This document shows positions 18,150 through 26,970 of a stretch of DNA of 64,000 bases, piece after piece; the first letter of the stretch is position 1; each line of letters opens with the position of its first letter. A model generated the notes under the pieces. The model was not told the origin of the DNA, did no database searches, and was given only the letters and a program-made list of their open reading frames with translations. This stretch comes from Solirubrobacter sp963848475 (lineage in GTDB: Bacteria > Actinomycetota > Thermoleophilia > Solirubrobacterales > Solirubrobacteraceae), in the NCBI GenBank assembly GCA_963848475.1, contig CAWKDW010000003.1, forward strand, positions 434,001-498,000, given 5' to 3'. Position numbers and translations under genes: made by a program.

Positions 18150-19090
18150 CGCAGCCAGCGCGGCTCGGGACTCCGTTCGCCGCGCTCCATCGAGTGCACG
18201 AGCTCGACGACGACGTCGTTGTACGGCGTCGCGATGCCGAGCTCGCGCCCGCGTCCCGCGATGCCGCCGTTGACGACGTCGACCTCGGTCGCGCGCCCCG
18301 CGTCGAGGTCCTGCAGCATCGACGGCCGGACGTTGGCCATCGACTGCATCATCCGCGACAACTCGGTCTCGTCGAACTTGTGCGGGTTGGTCTCGTGGAT
18401 CGATTCCAGCTCCAGGCCCTGCGCATCCCCGACCGCGACGCCCTCGGCCCAGAGCGCGAAGACGGCGTCGGGTCCCTGCTCGGCGACACCGCCGTAGCGC
18501 AGGCCGGACACGGCCGAGAGCCCGGTGAACGTCGTGTTGATCAGCAGCTTCGACCAGATCATCCCGCGCACGTTCTCGCTCACCCGCGTGTGCCCCACGG
18601 GCTCCAGCAGCGCCGCCAGCGCACGGGTACGCTCGCGCACCGAGCCGTCGAGCTCACCGACCATGTGGCCGCCGAGCGAGTCACGCACGAGCCGGCCCGC
18701 AGCGACATTGGAGCCGCCCCACTCGACCACGCACGCGAGCAGGTTGCCGGCGCCGACGATGCCCTCCATGCGGTCCTGGATCAGCCCGTTGCCGAGTGAG
18801 ACGTAGGCGCCGATCCCGCCGCGGGCCACCAGCGGCTCAAGCGCCGCGTGGTGAAACGGCGACTTGACGGCGACCAGCGCGAAGTCGAACTCGCCCTCGA
18901 GCTCCTGCGGCGTGGTCACGGCGTTCAGGGGCACCGTGTGCTCCGCGCCCTCCTCCTCATAGACCAGGCCGGGGCTGCCGATGCGCGCGACATGCTCGGC
19001 ATTGGCGTCGAGCACGGTGACGTCCGCATCCAGCTTCGCTGCGGTGATGCCGCCGATCGCACCGGCACCGACGACGAGAACCCGAGCCAT
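18107..19090 (-). CDS. Ketopantoate reductase (PanE/ApbA) family protein
   Basis: 327 residues from ATG 19090. The N-terminal Rossmann loop VLVVGAGAIGGITAAKL, the central VAVKSPFHHAAL, SLGNGLIQ and the C-terminal KLLINTTFTGLSAVSG region (lysine of the KxxxN pair) match the PanE/ApbA family. Members reduce 2-oxo acids with NADPH, classically ketopantoate for coenzyme A. Several paralogues of other function exist, so the symbol panE is not assigned. It stands alone on the minus strand. Confidence 0.85.
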   Translation of the reverse strand: MARVLVVGAGAIGGITAAKLDADVTVLDANAEHVARIGSPGLVYEEEGAEHTVPLNAVTTPQELEGEFDFALVAVKSPFHHAALEPLVARGGIGAYVSLGNGLIQDRMEGIVGAGNLLACVVEWGGSNVAAGRLVRDSLGGHMVGELDGSVRERTRALAALLEPVGHTRVSENVRGMIWSKLLINTTFTGLSAVSGLRYGGVAEQGPDAVFALWAEGVAVGDAQGLELESIHETNPHKFDETELSRMMQSMANVRPSMLQDLDAGRATEVDVVNGGIAGRGRELGIATPYNDVVVELVHSMERGERSPEPRWLRYVSEAQTTRATDT

Positions 19091-19142
19091 CGGTGAAAGA
19101 TAAAGGGTCGGGCCCTTAGTATGGAGGTCGGTCGAGGGTTCT

Positions 19143-19946
19143 TCAGGTGGCGACGGCGCGGTAGAGCGCGTTCGCCGGGGCGCCGGTGAGCTCGGCAACG
19201 ACCTTCGCCGCGGTCTTGGCGCGGGCGCCGGACTCGACCAGGGTGCGGACGGCCTCGACCGCCGCCGGGTCGACGCCCGTGGGCGCCGGGGCGCCGCCGA
19301 CGACGACCACGATCTCGCCGCGCGGCGGCTCGCCGGCGTAGCGGGCGGCGAGCTCGGCGGCGCTGCCGCGGACGATCTCCTCGTGCAGCTTGGTCAGCTC
19401 GCGGCAGACGGCGACGGGGCGCTCCGGGTCCAGCTCCGCCAGCACGGCGAGCGAGGCGCCGATGCGCCGCGGCGACTCGAAGGCGACGAGCGTCTCGGGC
19501 GAGCCGAAGACGACCTCGAGCGGCCCGCGCTTGCGCGGCAGGAAGCCCGCGAAGCGCCACGCGTCAGACGGCAGCGCGCTCGCCACCAGCGCGGTCAGTG
19601 CCGAGGACGGCCCCGGCAGGACCTCGACGGCCAGCCCCGCCGCGACGCAGCCCTGCACGAGCGGGAACCCGGGGTCGGAGACGAGCGGCATGCCGGCGTC
19701 GCTGACCAGCGCGACGACCGCGCCGTCGAGCATCTTCTCGACCAGCTCCGCCGCCCGCGCGCGCTCGTTGTGCTCGTGGTAGCTGACGAGCGTCGCCGAC
19801 ACGCCGTAGCGCTCGAGCAGCACGCGCGTGTGACGCGTGTCCTCGCAGGCGACGACGTCGGCCTCCCGCAACGCCGCGAGCACGCGCAGCGTGATGTCCT
19901 CGAGGTTCCCGATCGGCGTCGGGCAGACGACTAATCGACCTTGCAT
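19143..19946 (-). CDS. rsmI: 16S rRNA (cytidine(1402)-2'-O)-methyltransferase
   Basis: 267 residues from ATG 19946, which overlaps the ROK stop by one base (TGATG). Tetrapyrrole-methylase fold: VCPTPIGNLEDITLR, CEDTRHTRVLL, YHEHNE, LVSDAGMPLVSDPG, LPGPSSALTALVASALPS, GFLPRK. RsmI methylates the 2'-OH of C1402 in 16S rRNA. The frame is intact. Confidence 0.93.
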   Translation of the reverse strand: MQGRLVVCPTPIGNLEDITLRVLAALREADVVACEDTRHTRVLLERYGVSATLVSYHEHNERARAAELVEKMLDGAVVALVSDAGMPLVSDPGFPLVQGCVAAGLAVEVLPGPSSALTALVASALPSDAWRFAGFLPRKRGPLEVVFGSPETLVAFESPRRIGASLAVLAELDPERPVAVCRELTKLHEEIVRGSAAELAARYAGEPPRGEIVVVVGGAPAPTGVDPAAVEAVRTLVESGARAKTAAKVVAELTGAPANALYRAVAT

Positions 19947-20939
19947 CACGACGGCCGCGCTTCGATCGCGCCCGTCACCACACCGGCGGCCATGTCGCGT
20001 GCCAGGAGCGCCGCGCCGATCATCCCCGCCTCGGGGCCGTGGCGCGCGGCCTCGACGCGCACGACGTCCTTGCCGGGAGCGAGCGCGCGCTCCATCATCA
20101 CCTCGCGGGCGGGCGCCAGCAGCAGCTCGCCGGCCGCGATCACGCCGCCGCCGATCACCACGACCTGCGGGTTGAAGATGTTCACCAGGTTGGTGATGCC
20201 GACGCCCAGCGCGCGGCCGATCGTCTCGAGCGCGCCGCGCGCGACGGCATCGCCGGCGGTGGCGAGCTCGGTGATCAGCGGACCGGTCAGCTCGCGCCCG
20301 GCCTCCAGCGCGTGCCCGAGCTCGGTGTCGGGGCGCCGCGCGACGGCCAGCGAGGCCTCGCGCACCAGCGCCGAACCGGACGCCACGGACTCCAGGCAGC
20401 CCCAGTTCGGGCAGTTGCCCTGGCACGGGCGGCCGTTGATCTCGACGACCATGTGCCCCATCTCGGCGCCGCCGTTGATCCAGCCGCGGTAGATCTCGCC
20501 GCGCAGCAGCAGGCCGCCGCCGATGCCGGTCCCGAGCGTGAGCAGCGCGACCTCGGTCGCGCCCTGGGCGATCCCGATCCGCGACTCGCAGACCGTGTGG
20601 CAGTTCGCGTCGTTGTCGACGAGCACGGGCACGCCGAGCCGCGCGGCCATGACCTCGCCGAACGCGCACGTCCTTGAGCGGGACGTTGACCGCCTGCACG
20701 GCCATTCCCGTGCGCGAATCGAACGTGCAGGGGATGCCGAAGCCGATCGCCTCGGGCGCCCCGCCGACCGCCGTGCTGATCTCCTCCATCGCCTCGGCGA
20801 CCATCTGCACGAGCTCGTCCTGAGACAAACCGTAGACAAGACGGTTGGTACGGTGAATCACAGATAGATCCGCGCCGACCGCCCCTGCCAGCAGCTTCGT
20901 GCCGCCGAGGTCGACGCCGATGACGTAACCCTCGGCCAT
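19946..20939 (-). CDS. ROK-family sugar kinase (glucokinase-like), one frame break
   Basis: About 330 residues from ATG 20939 after removing one extra base at 20663 (NVPLKDVR then FGEVMAARL). Motifs: phosphate-1 loop GVDLGGTKLLAG, VLVDNDANCH (catalytic Asp in DND), LTLGTGIGGGLL, GHMVVEING, then a zinc motif CQGNCPNWGCLE that is a variant of the usual ROK CxCGxxGCxE. Probable substrate is glucose, but ROK kinases also take other sugars or act as repressors; no N-terminal HTH is present, so it is a kinase. It is divergent from the LCP gene, 21 bases away. Confidence 0.88.
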
Positions 20940-20960
20940 CGCGCCACCTTACAGATACGC

Positions 20961-22085
20961 ATGGCCGACCCTCGCGACGACGACAAACCCCCGTACACGC
21001 TCTACCGCTCGAAGCCCGGCTTCCTGCGGCGGCGCGGGGACGACGGCGGGCTGCGCGACATGCAGGAGTCCGCGGCGCCGAAGGGCTTCGAGGAGGCGCC
21101 GCCCTCGACGCCCTCCCAGCCGAAGCCGAAGCGTCCTCGCCGGCGCCGGATCGGCGGTTGGCGGATCGTCCGCTGGCTGCTGGCCGGGCTCGCGGCCTGG
21201 CTGCTGGTCTCGCTCGTGCTCTTCCTGATCTCCGCGCAGGTCCAGTCGTCGAAGGTCTCGAGCGCCGCGGACAACGAGCTGGGCGGCGCCGGCTACCCGC
21301 TGACGTCGGCCAACACGGTCCTCGTCCTCGGCTCCGACGCCCGCACCAAGGGCTCCAAGGAGCCGGGCGCGAACAAGATCGGCGAGCCGTCGCGCTCGGA
21401 CTCGATCCTGCTGATGCGGATCGGCGACGGCCACAACGCGACGCTCTCGATCCCGCGCGACACCGTGGTCAACATCCCCGGCCACGGCCAGAACAAGATC
21501 AACGCGGCGTACGCGATCGGCGGCCCGGCGCTGGCGATCCGCACCGTCGAGGACTACCTCGGCATCGAGGTCAACCACCTCGTCGAGGTCAACTTCGAGA
21601 ACTTCCCGCAGCTGATCGACGCGCTCGGCGGCGTCACCTACAAGGGCAGCTGCGTCGTCTCCAGGCTCAACGGCGGCTTCAAGAACGGCGGCTACACGCT
21701 GCGGCTGAAGGGCGGCGAGCAGGAGATCAACGGCAAGCAGGCACTCGCGCTCGCCCGCACCCGCCACAACGACTGCAACCCGAAGGAATCCGACCTCACC
21801 CGCACGCGCCGGCAGCAGAAGATCGTCGGCTCGATCAAGGACAAGGTCACCTCGCTGGAGACGTTCGTCCGGCTCCCGTGGGTCGCCTGGGCGGCGCCGA
21901 AGGCGATCCGCTCGGACATGTCGGGCCCGTCGCTGCTCGGCCTGGTCGGCGCGGAGCTGACGGCCGGCACGGCGAAGCCGACGGTGCTCAAGCCCACCGG
22001 GGCGCTCACACTGCCGGACGGCGGCGCCGGGCTGACCGTGGACGACGCGAGCAAGCAGCGCGCCGTCCAGCACTTCCTTCGTTAG
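20961..22085 (+). CDS. LytR-CpsA-Psr (LCP) family protein
   Basis: 374 residues. A cytosolic Pro/Arg-rich N-terminus (1-70), one transmembrane helix (about 72-95) and an extracytoplasmic LCP domain with LGSDAR, RSDSILLMRI, LSIPRDTVVNIP, GQNKINAAYAIGG and the LTRTRRQQKIV basic helix. LCP enzymes move glycopolymers such as teichoic acid or arabinogalactan from the lipid carrier to peptidoglycan. A C-terminal extension of about 80 residues follows. Tail-to-tail overlap of four bases with the acyl-CoA dehydrogenase gene. Confidence 0.92.
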   Translation: MADPRDDDKPPYTLYRSKPGFLRRRGDDGGLRDMQESAAPKGFEEAPPSTPSQPKPKRPRRRRIGGWRIVRWLLAGLAAWLLVSLVLFLISAQVQSSKVSSAADNELGGAGYPLTSANTVLVLGSDARTKGSKEPGANKIGEPSRSDSILLMRIGDGHNATLSIPRDTVVNIPGHGQNKINAAYAIGGPALAIRTVEDYLGIEVNHLVEVNFENFPQLIDALGGVTYKGSCVVSRLNGGFKNGGYTLRLKGGEQEINGKQALALARTRHNDCNPKESDLTRTRRQQKIVGSIKDKVTSLETFVRLPWVAWAAPKAIRSDMSGPSLLGLVGAELTAGTAKPTVLKPTGALTLPDGGAGLTVDDASKQRAVQHFLR

Positions 22086-23084
22086 CCCGAGAAGAGCGAG
22101 TCCGCGACCTGCTCGCGGTGCCAGCGCGCGTCGCCGAACGCGTGGGCATTGGCCTCGGCGCGCTTGAGGAAGAGGTGCAGGTCGTGCTCCCAGGTGAAGC
22201 CGATGCCGCCGTGGACCTGGAGCGCCGAGCGGGCGACGTTGACCGCGGCGTCTGAGGCGTAGGCCTTCGCGCAGTTGGCCGCGAACTCGGCGTTCTCGGG
22301 GTCGTGGTCCAGCGCCCAGGCGGCCCAGTAGGTGACCGAGCGCGCGCCCTCGGTCTCGAGGAACATCTGCGCGCAGGCGTGCGAGACGGCCTGGTAGGAG
22401 CCGATCGGGCGCCCGAACTGCTTGCGCTCCTTGGCGTAGGCGACGGTGTCTCCCATCAGCCGCGCGGCGACGCCGACGGACTCGGCCGCGGCCATCACGG
22501 CGATCGCGTGCCAGGCGCGGCTGAAGGATCCCGTCAGCTCCTCGCCCGGCGCTCCGTCGAAGCGCACCGTGAACAGCGGCTTCGTCGCGTCCAGCGCGGG
22601 AGCGGGCTCGATCGACGGCGTCGGCGGCAGCGACGACGAAATGCCGCCCGCCGTCGGCGGTGACGACGAGCACGTCGGCGACATCCGCGTTGGGCACCGC
22701 GATCTTGACGCCGGTCAACGCACCGCCCTCGGCCTTCAAGGTCGGCGCCTCCGGGTCGGCGGAGCCATCGGCGTCCCACATCGCGACCGTGCCGCGGCCG
22801 TCGAGCTCACGCCCACCGGCCTCGAGCAGCAGCGCGGCGGCCCACGTCGCGGCCAGCGGCGTCGGCGCGAGCGCGAACCCGAACTGCTCGGCGACGACCG
22901 CCAGCTCGACGATCCCGAACTCCGCGATGCCCGGCCAGCCGAGCTCGACGATCTCGTCCCAGTGCGGGTCCGGCTGCCCATCCAGCGCGATCGCGCGGAT
23001 CTTCTCCGGCGTGTAGCGCGCGGCCAGGAAGTCGCGCGCGGTGCGGCGGATCTCGCGCTGGTCCTCGGTCAGATCGAAGTTCAT
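22082..23084 (-). CDS. Acyl-CoA dehydrogenase family protein (short subunit), one frame break
   Basis: About 333 residues from ATG 23084, overlapping the stop of the next dehydrogenase gene (ATGA). N-terminal FDLTEDQREIRRTARDFL and C-terminal YAKERKQFGRPIGSYQAVSH with LQVHGGIGFTWEHDLHLFLKRA belong to the acyl-CoA dehydrogenase family. One extra base near 22614 splits the middle. The usual central FAD-loop sequence is weak. Pairs of adjacent, differently sized dehydrogenases form heteromeric enzymes for steroid or cholesterol side-chain CoA thioesters in other actinobacteria (FadE types); I infer a similar heteromer. Confidence 0.87.
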
Positions 23085-24214
23085 GCGCGCGGCAGCCCCA
23101 GGACGCGTTCGGCGACGATGTTGCGCAGGATCTCGGTCGTGCCGCCCTCGATCGAGTTCGCCCGGGCACGCAGGTAGCGGTAGGTCCAGGCGTCGTCGAC
23201 CAGCTGGGCGCGCGGCCCCTTGACGTCCATCGCGAGCGTCGTCAGCCCCTGGTTGACGTCGGCCCACAGCCACTTGCCGAGCGAGCCCTCGGGTCCCGGC
23301 TCGCCGGACTTCATCGTGCTCGTCAGGCCGCGGTAGGCGAGCAGCCGCAGGACCTGGGCCTCGATCGCGAGCTGCGCGATCCGCTGGCGGACGATCGGGT
23401 CCTCGGATGCGCCGCTGCCCTTGAGCTCGTCGACCAGCTCGCCGAGCGCGATCTGCACGCGCGCCTGGAGCGCGAAGGCGAGCCCTGCGCGCTCGTGCAT
23501 CAGCGTCGTGATCGCGACCCGCCAGCCGTTGTCGACGCCGCCGACGACGTTCTCGACCGGGATCCGCGCATCCTCGATGAAGAGCTCGTTGAACTCGGCC
23601 TCGCCGGTGATCTGCACGAGCGGGCGGACGTCGACGCCGTCCTGCTCCATGTCCATCAGGAAGTAGGTCAGCCCGCGGTGCTTCGGCGCGTCCTGGTCGG
23701 TGCGCGCGAGCAGCATGCACCACTTCGACTGGTGCGCGAACGTCGTCCAGACCTTCTGGCCGCTGACGATGTACTCGTCGCCCTTGAGCACCGCGCGGGT
23801 CTTCAGCGACGCGAGGTCGCTGCCCGACTCGGGCTCGCTGAAGCCCTGGCACCACATCTCGTCGGCCGACAGGATCGGCGCGAGGAAGCGCTCCTTCTGG
23901 GCGTCGGTGCCGTGGGCGATCACGGTCGGACCGCCCATCGTCAGCCCGAGCACGTTGGCCATCTGCGGCGCGCGGGAGCGCGCGATCTCCTCGAAGAAGA
24001 TCGCCTGCTCGATCTGCGTCGCGCCGGCGCCGCCGAACTCCGACGGCCAGGTCAGGCCCGCCCAGCCGCGCGCGTTGAGCTTGCGCTGCCATTCGCGGCG
24101 GAACGCGAAGGACTCCTCGTCACCGTCGGGCTCGCGCCCGGGATGGTTCTCGGCGATCCAGGCGCGCAGCGTGTCGCGGAACTCCTCTTCGGCCGGCGAA
24201 AGCGTCAGGTCCAC
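23081..24214 (-). CDS. Acyl-CoA dehydrogenase
   Basis: 377 residues, intact. Motifs: LTWPSEFGGAG, the FAD-binding MWCQGFSEPESGSDLASL, VSGQKVWTTFAHQSKW, ITGEAEFNELFIED and a C-terminal RANSIEGGTTEILRNIVAERVLGLPR. The enzyme oxidises acyl-CoA to trans-2-enoyl-CoA with FAD. It is the upstream partner of the shorter dehydrogenase, with which it overlaps by four bases, so equal expression and a shared complex are likely. Confidence 0.92.
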   Translation of the reverse strand: MDLTLSPAEEEFRDTLRAWIAENHPGREPDGDEESFAFRREWQRKLNARGWAGLTWPSEFGGAGATQIEQAIFFEEIARSRAPQMANVLGLTMGGPTVIAHGTDAQKERFLAPILSADEMWCQGFSEPESGSDLASLKTRAVLKGDEYIVSGQKVWTTFAHQSKWCMLLARTDQDAPKHRGLTYFLMDMEQDGVDVRPLVQITGEAEFNELFIEDARIPVENVVGGVDNGWRVAITTLMHERAGLAFALQARVQIALGELVDELKGSGASEDPIVRQRIAQLAIEAQVLRLLAYRGLTSTMKSGEPGPEGSLGKWLWADVNQGLTTLAMDVKGPRAQLVDDAWTYRYLRARANSIEGGTTEILRNIVAERVLGLPRA

Positions 24215-24228
24215 GCGGCGCGACGCTA

Positions 24229-25143
24229 TCAGGCGCGCGCTGGCGCCGCCGCAGGTACCGCGACCCGCACCCGCTTGGGCCGCGAGGCGATCGCGACGCC
24301 CGCCAGGATCAGCGCCAGGCCGACGATCGCGGCCGCCGTGACCTTCTCGTCGAGGAAGATCGCGCCGTAGAAGAGCGCGACGCCGGGCGCCAGGTAGGAG
24401 ACGAGCGCGGCCCGGGCCGGGCCGACGCCGTTGATCAGCTCGTAGAAGATGATGAAGGCGAGTGCCGTGCCGACCACGCCGAGCGCGACGAGCGGCCGAC
24501 GTCGCACCGAGCGTCGGCGTGTGGCCGGGCGTCGTGGCGATCGCGGCCGGGAAGCGTCAGGACGCCGGCGACGGTGACCGAGATCCACGAGGTCTGGACC
24601 GCGGCCAGCGAGCCGTAGCGGCCCTTGACGACGAAGCTCGAGAGCCCGTAGAAGAACGCCGCGCCGAGCATCGCGAGCGCGCCGAGGAACTGCTCGAGCG
24701 AGTTCAGCGACTCGACGCCGACGACGAGCGCGACGCCGGCGAGGCCGAGCAGCATCCCGGCGCCCTGGCGGCGGTCGATCGACTCGCTGGGGAGCAGGAA
24801 CGGCGCCAGCAGCGCGACGAACAGCGACGCGGGCGAGAGCAGGACCGCGGTCAGCCCGCTCGGCACGACGTGCTCGCCGAAGGTGATCAGCAGAAACGGC
24901 GCGGCGACGGCGGTCACGCCGAGCGTCAGCGCCCACCAGGGCCGCTTGCGCAGATCCGCGATCGTCGGCCCGGCGAGCGCGCGTGAGCGCAGGATCGCGA
25001 ACAGCACGACCGACGCCAGCAGGGCAGCGGAAGGACACGATCGCGGCGGCGGAGAAGCCGTCGAGCGCGTACTTGATCAGGAGATAGGAGCCGCCCCAGA
25101 TCGCCGACAGCGCGGCGAGCATGGTGACGTGGCGCGCGGACAT
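24229..25143 (-). CDS. EamA/DMT-superfamily permease, three frame breaks
   Basis: About 303 residues from ATG 25143. Two five-helix EamA repeats are visible (IWGGSYLLIKYALDG ... FGEHVVPSGLTAVLLSPASL, and LVSYLAPGVALFYGAIFLDEK). The sequence crosses three frames: one extra base in GGG 25022-25024, one in GGG 24549-24551, and one near 24494; all three together restore a continuous ten-helix protein. Members export metabolites such as amino acids or nucleosides; substrate unknown. Confidence 0.82.
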   Translation of the reverse strand: MSARHVTMLAALSAIWGGSYLLIKYALDGFSAAAIVSFRCPAGVGRAVRDPALTRARRADDRGSAQAALVGADARRDRRRRAVSADHLRRARRAERADRGPALARVAVRRAAGAVPAPQRVDRPPPGRRDAARPRRRRARRRRRVAELARAVPRRARDARRGVLLRALELRRQGPLRLAGRGPDLVDLGHRRRRPDASRPRSPRRPATRRRSVRRRPLVALGVVGTALAFIIFYELINGVGPARAALVSYLAPGVALFYGAIFLDEKVTAAAIVGLALILAGVAIASRPKRVRVAVPAAAPARA

Positions 25144-25211
25144 GAACCTAGTGTCGACGCGAGGCGACACAAGCGCAAATGATGATCCCTCCTACCGGGG
25201 ATCAGAAACGC

Positions 25212-25551
25212 TTATGCGTCGGACTTCGGCGTCGGCGAAGCTGACGACGAGGAGTCCGACGACGACGAACCCGAGGACGACGAGCTCGAGCTGTCGGACT
25301 TCTTCTCGGCACTGCTTGGCGTCGTTGGAGTCGGCGCCGGACTTGGCCGAGGCGTCGGTCTCGCGCTTGCGCCGTGCGGTGCCGTAGTCGGTGTTGTAGA
25401 ACCCCGACCCCTTGAAATGGATCGCGACGGGGTGGAAGACCCGCTGTACGGGCTCGCCACAGACCTCGCAGACGGTCACCGGACCGTCGGTCATCTTCTG
25501 CATCACGTCGAAGTGATGCCCGTTGTCGCACCGGTACTCGTAAATCGGCAT
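25212..25551 (-). CDS. FmdB-family zinc-ribbon protein, one frame break
   Basis: About 112 residues from ATG 25551. The FmdB ribbon MPIYEYRCDNGHHFDV...CEVCGEPV has one visible Cys in the first knuckle (C-x-NGH) and a CxxC in the second, followed by HPVAIHFKGSGFYNTDYG. An extra base near 25316 hides the usual acidic/Ser-rich tail (SDSSSS repeats ending KSDA); without correction a spurious hydrophobic end would be read. These proteins have been called putative regulators; function is not established. Divergent from glyS. Confidence 0.8.
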
Positions 25552-25594
25552 CGCGGCGGCCGAGTATAGGCGCCTCGCCTAGACTCCGCTCCCT

Positions 25595-26959
25595 ATGCCC
25601 GCAGCCACCATGGACGAGGTCGTCGCGCTCGCGAAGCGTCGCGGCCTGATCTTCCCCGCATCCGAGATCTACGGCGGGATCGCCAACACGTACGACTACG
25701 GGCACTACGGCGTCCTGCTCAAGCGCAACGTCACCGATGCCTGGTGGCGCGCCATGATCCAGGAGCGCGATGACGTCGTGGCGCTCGACTCCGCGATCAT
25801 CCAGCACCCGCGCACGTGGGAGGCCTCCGGCCACCTCGCGGGCTTCAGCGATCCGCTCGTCCAGTGCCTCGGCAAGTGCAAGAAGCGCTTCCGCCTCGAC
25901 CACCTCCAGGAGGAGGCCGAGGCCCAGGGCGAGGACCCCGCGGCCGTCAAGTGCCCGGTCTGCGGCGGCGACCTGACCGAGCCGCGCCCGTTCAACCTGA
26001 TGTTCCAGACGACGATCGGCCCGGTGCAGGAGGACGGGATGACCGTCTACCTGCGCCCCGAGACGGCGCAGGGCATCTTCCTGGACTTCAAGACGACGCT
26101 GACCTTCGCGCGCAAGAAGCCGCCGTTCGGGATCGCGCAGGTCGGCAAGTCCTTCCGCAACGAGATCACGCCCGGCAACTTCATCTTCCGCACGCTCGAG
26201 TTCGAGCAGATGGAGATGGAGTTCTTCGTGCCGCCCGAGGAGGCGGGGCAGTGGTACGAGTACTGGTGCCAGGAGCGCCTGAACTGGTACACGCGGCTCG
26301 GCATCAGCCCGGACCGCCTGCGCCTGCGCCCGCACACCGAGGACGAGCTCTCGCACTACTCGAGCCGGACGAGCGACGTCGAGTACCTGTACCCGATCGG
26401 CTGGTCGGAGCTCGAGGGCGTCGCCGACCGCGGCGACTTCGACCTCACCCAGCACGCCGCGCACTCGGGCGAGAAGCTCGAGTGGAAGGACCCGCAGACG
26501 GGCAAGGGCTACATCCCGCACGTGATCGAGCCCGCCGCCGGCCTCGGCCGCACGGTGCTCGCGCTGCTGTGCGAGGCCTACGACACGGACGAGCTCGGCG
26601 GCGAGAAGCGCACCGTGCTGCGCCTGCACCCGTCGGTGGCGCCGGTCAAGGTCGCGATCCTGCCGCTGCTGCGCAAGGACGGCCACCCCGAGAAGGCGCG
26701 CGCGATCTACGAGGAGCTGCGCAAGCGGATGGCCGTCGAGTACGACGAGGGCGGCAACATCGGCAAGCGCTACCGGCGCCAGGACGAGATCGGCACGCCG
26801 TTCGCGGTCACGGTCGATCACCAGACGTTCGAGGACGGCACCGTGACGCTGCGCGAGCGCGACACGCTGACCCAGGAACGGGTCGCCGTCGAGGGCCTCG
26901 GCGAGCTGCTCTCGGCGCGTGTGACGAACCGCCACATAGCCGGTACTCCGCGGGTGTAG
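25595..26959 (+). CDS. glyS: Glycyl-tRNA synthetase, dimeric type
   Basis: 454 residues, intact. Class II synthetase of the alpha2 type: GGIANTYDYGHYGVLLKRN, a zinc-like insertion (CLGKC and CPVCGG), YLRPETAQGIF, motif 2 FRNEITPGNFIFRTLEF, motif 3 AAGLGRTVLALL, and a C-terminal anticodon-binding domain (VAILPLLRKDG ... RRQDEIGTPFAVTVDH). It charges tRNA-Gly. The next gene begins 11 bases downstream. Confidence 0.96.
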   Translation: MPAATMDEVVALAKRRGLIFPASEIYGGIANTYDYGHYGVLLKRNVTDAWWRAMIQERDDVVALDSAIIQHPRTWEASGHLAGFSDPLVQCLGKCKKRFRLDHLQEEAEAQGEDPAAVKCPVCGGDLTEPRPFNLMFQTTIGPVQEDGMTVYLRPETAQGIFLDFKTTLTFARKKPPFGIAQVGKSFRNEITPGNFIFRTLEFEQMEMEFFVPPEEAGQWYEYWCQERLNWYTRLGISPDRLRLRPHTEDELSHYSSRTSDVEYLYPIGWSELEGVADRGDFDLTQHAAHSGEKLEWKDPQTGKGYIPHVIEPAAGLGRTVLALLCEAYDTDELGGEKRTVLRLHPSVAPVKVAILPLLRKDGHPEKARAIYEELRKRMAVEYDEGGNIGKRYRRQDEIGTPFAVTVDHQTFEDGTVTLRERDTLTQERVAVEGLGELLSARVTNRHIAGTPRV

Positions 26960-26970
26960 CGTCCGGCGGT

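Noticed and set aside
20949..24092. A 1047-residue open frame on the minus strand
   Set aside because: It runs antisense through the LCP gene and then joins parts of the acyl-CoA dehydrogenase pair in shifted frames; absence of stops is a property of GC-rich codon bias.
25192..25330. A hydrophobic C-terminal helix on the FmdB protein
   Set aside because: It arises only after the frame break near 25316; the other frame gives the acidic/Ser-rich tail usual for this family.
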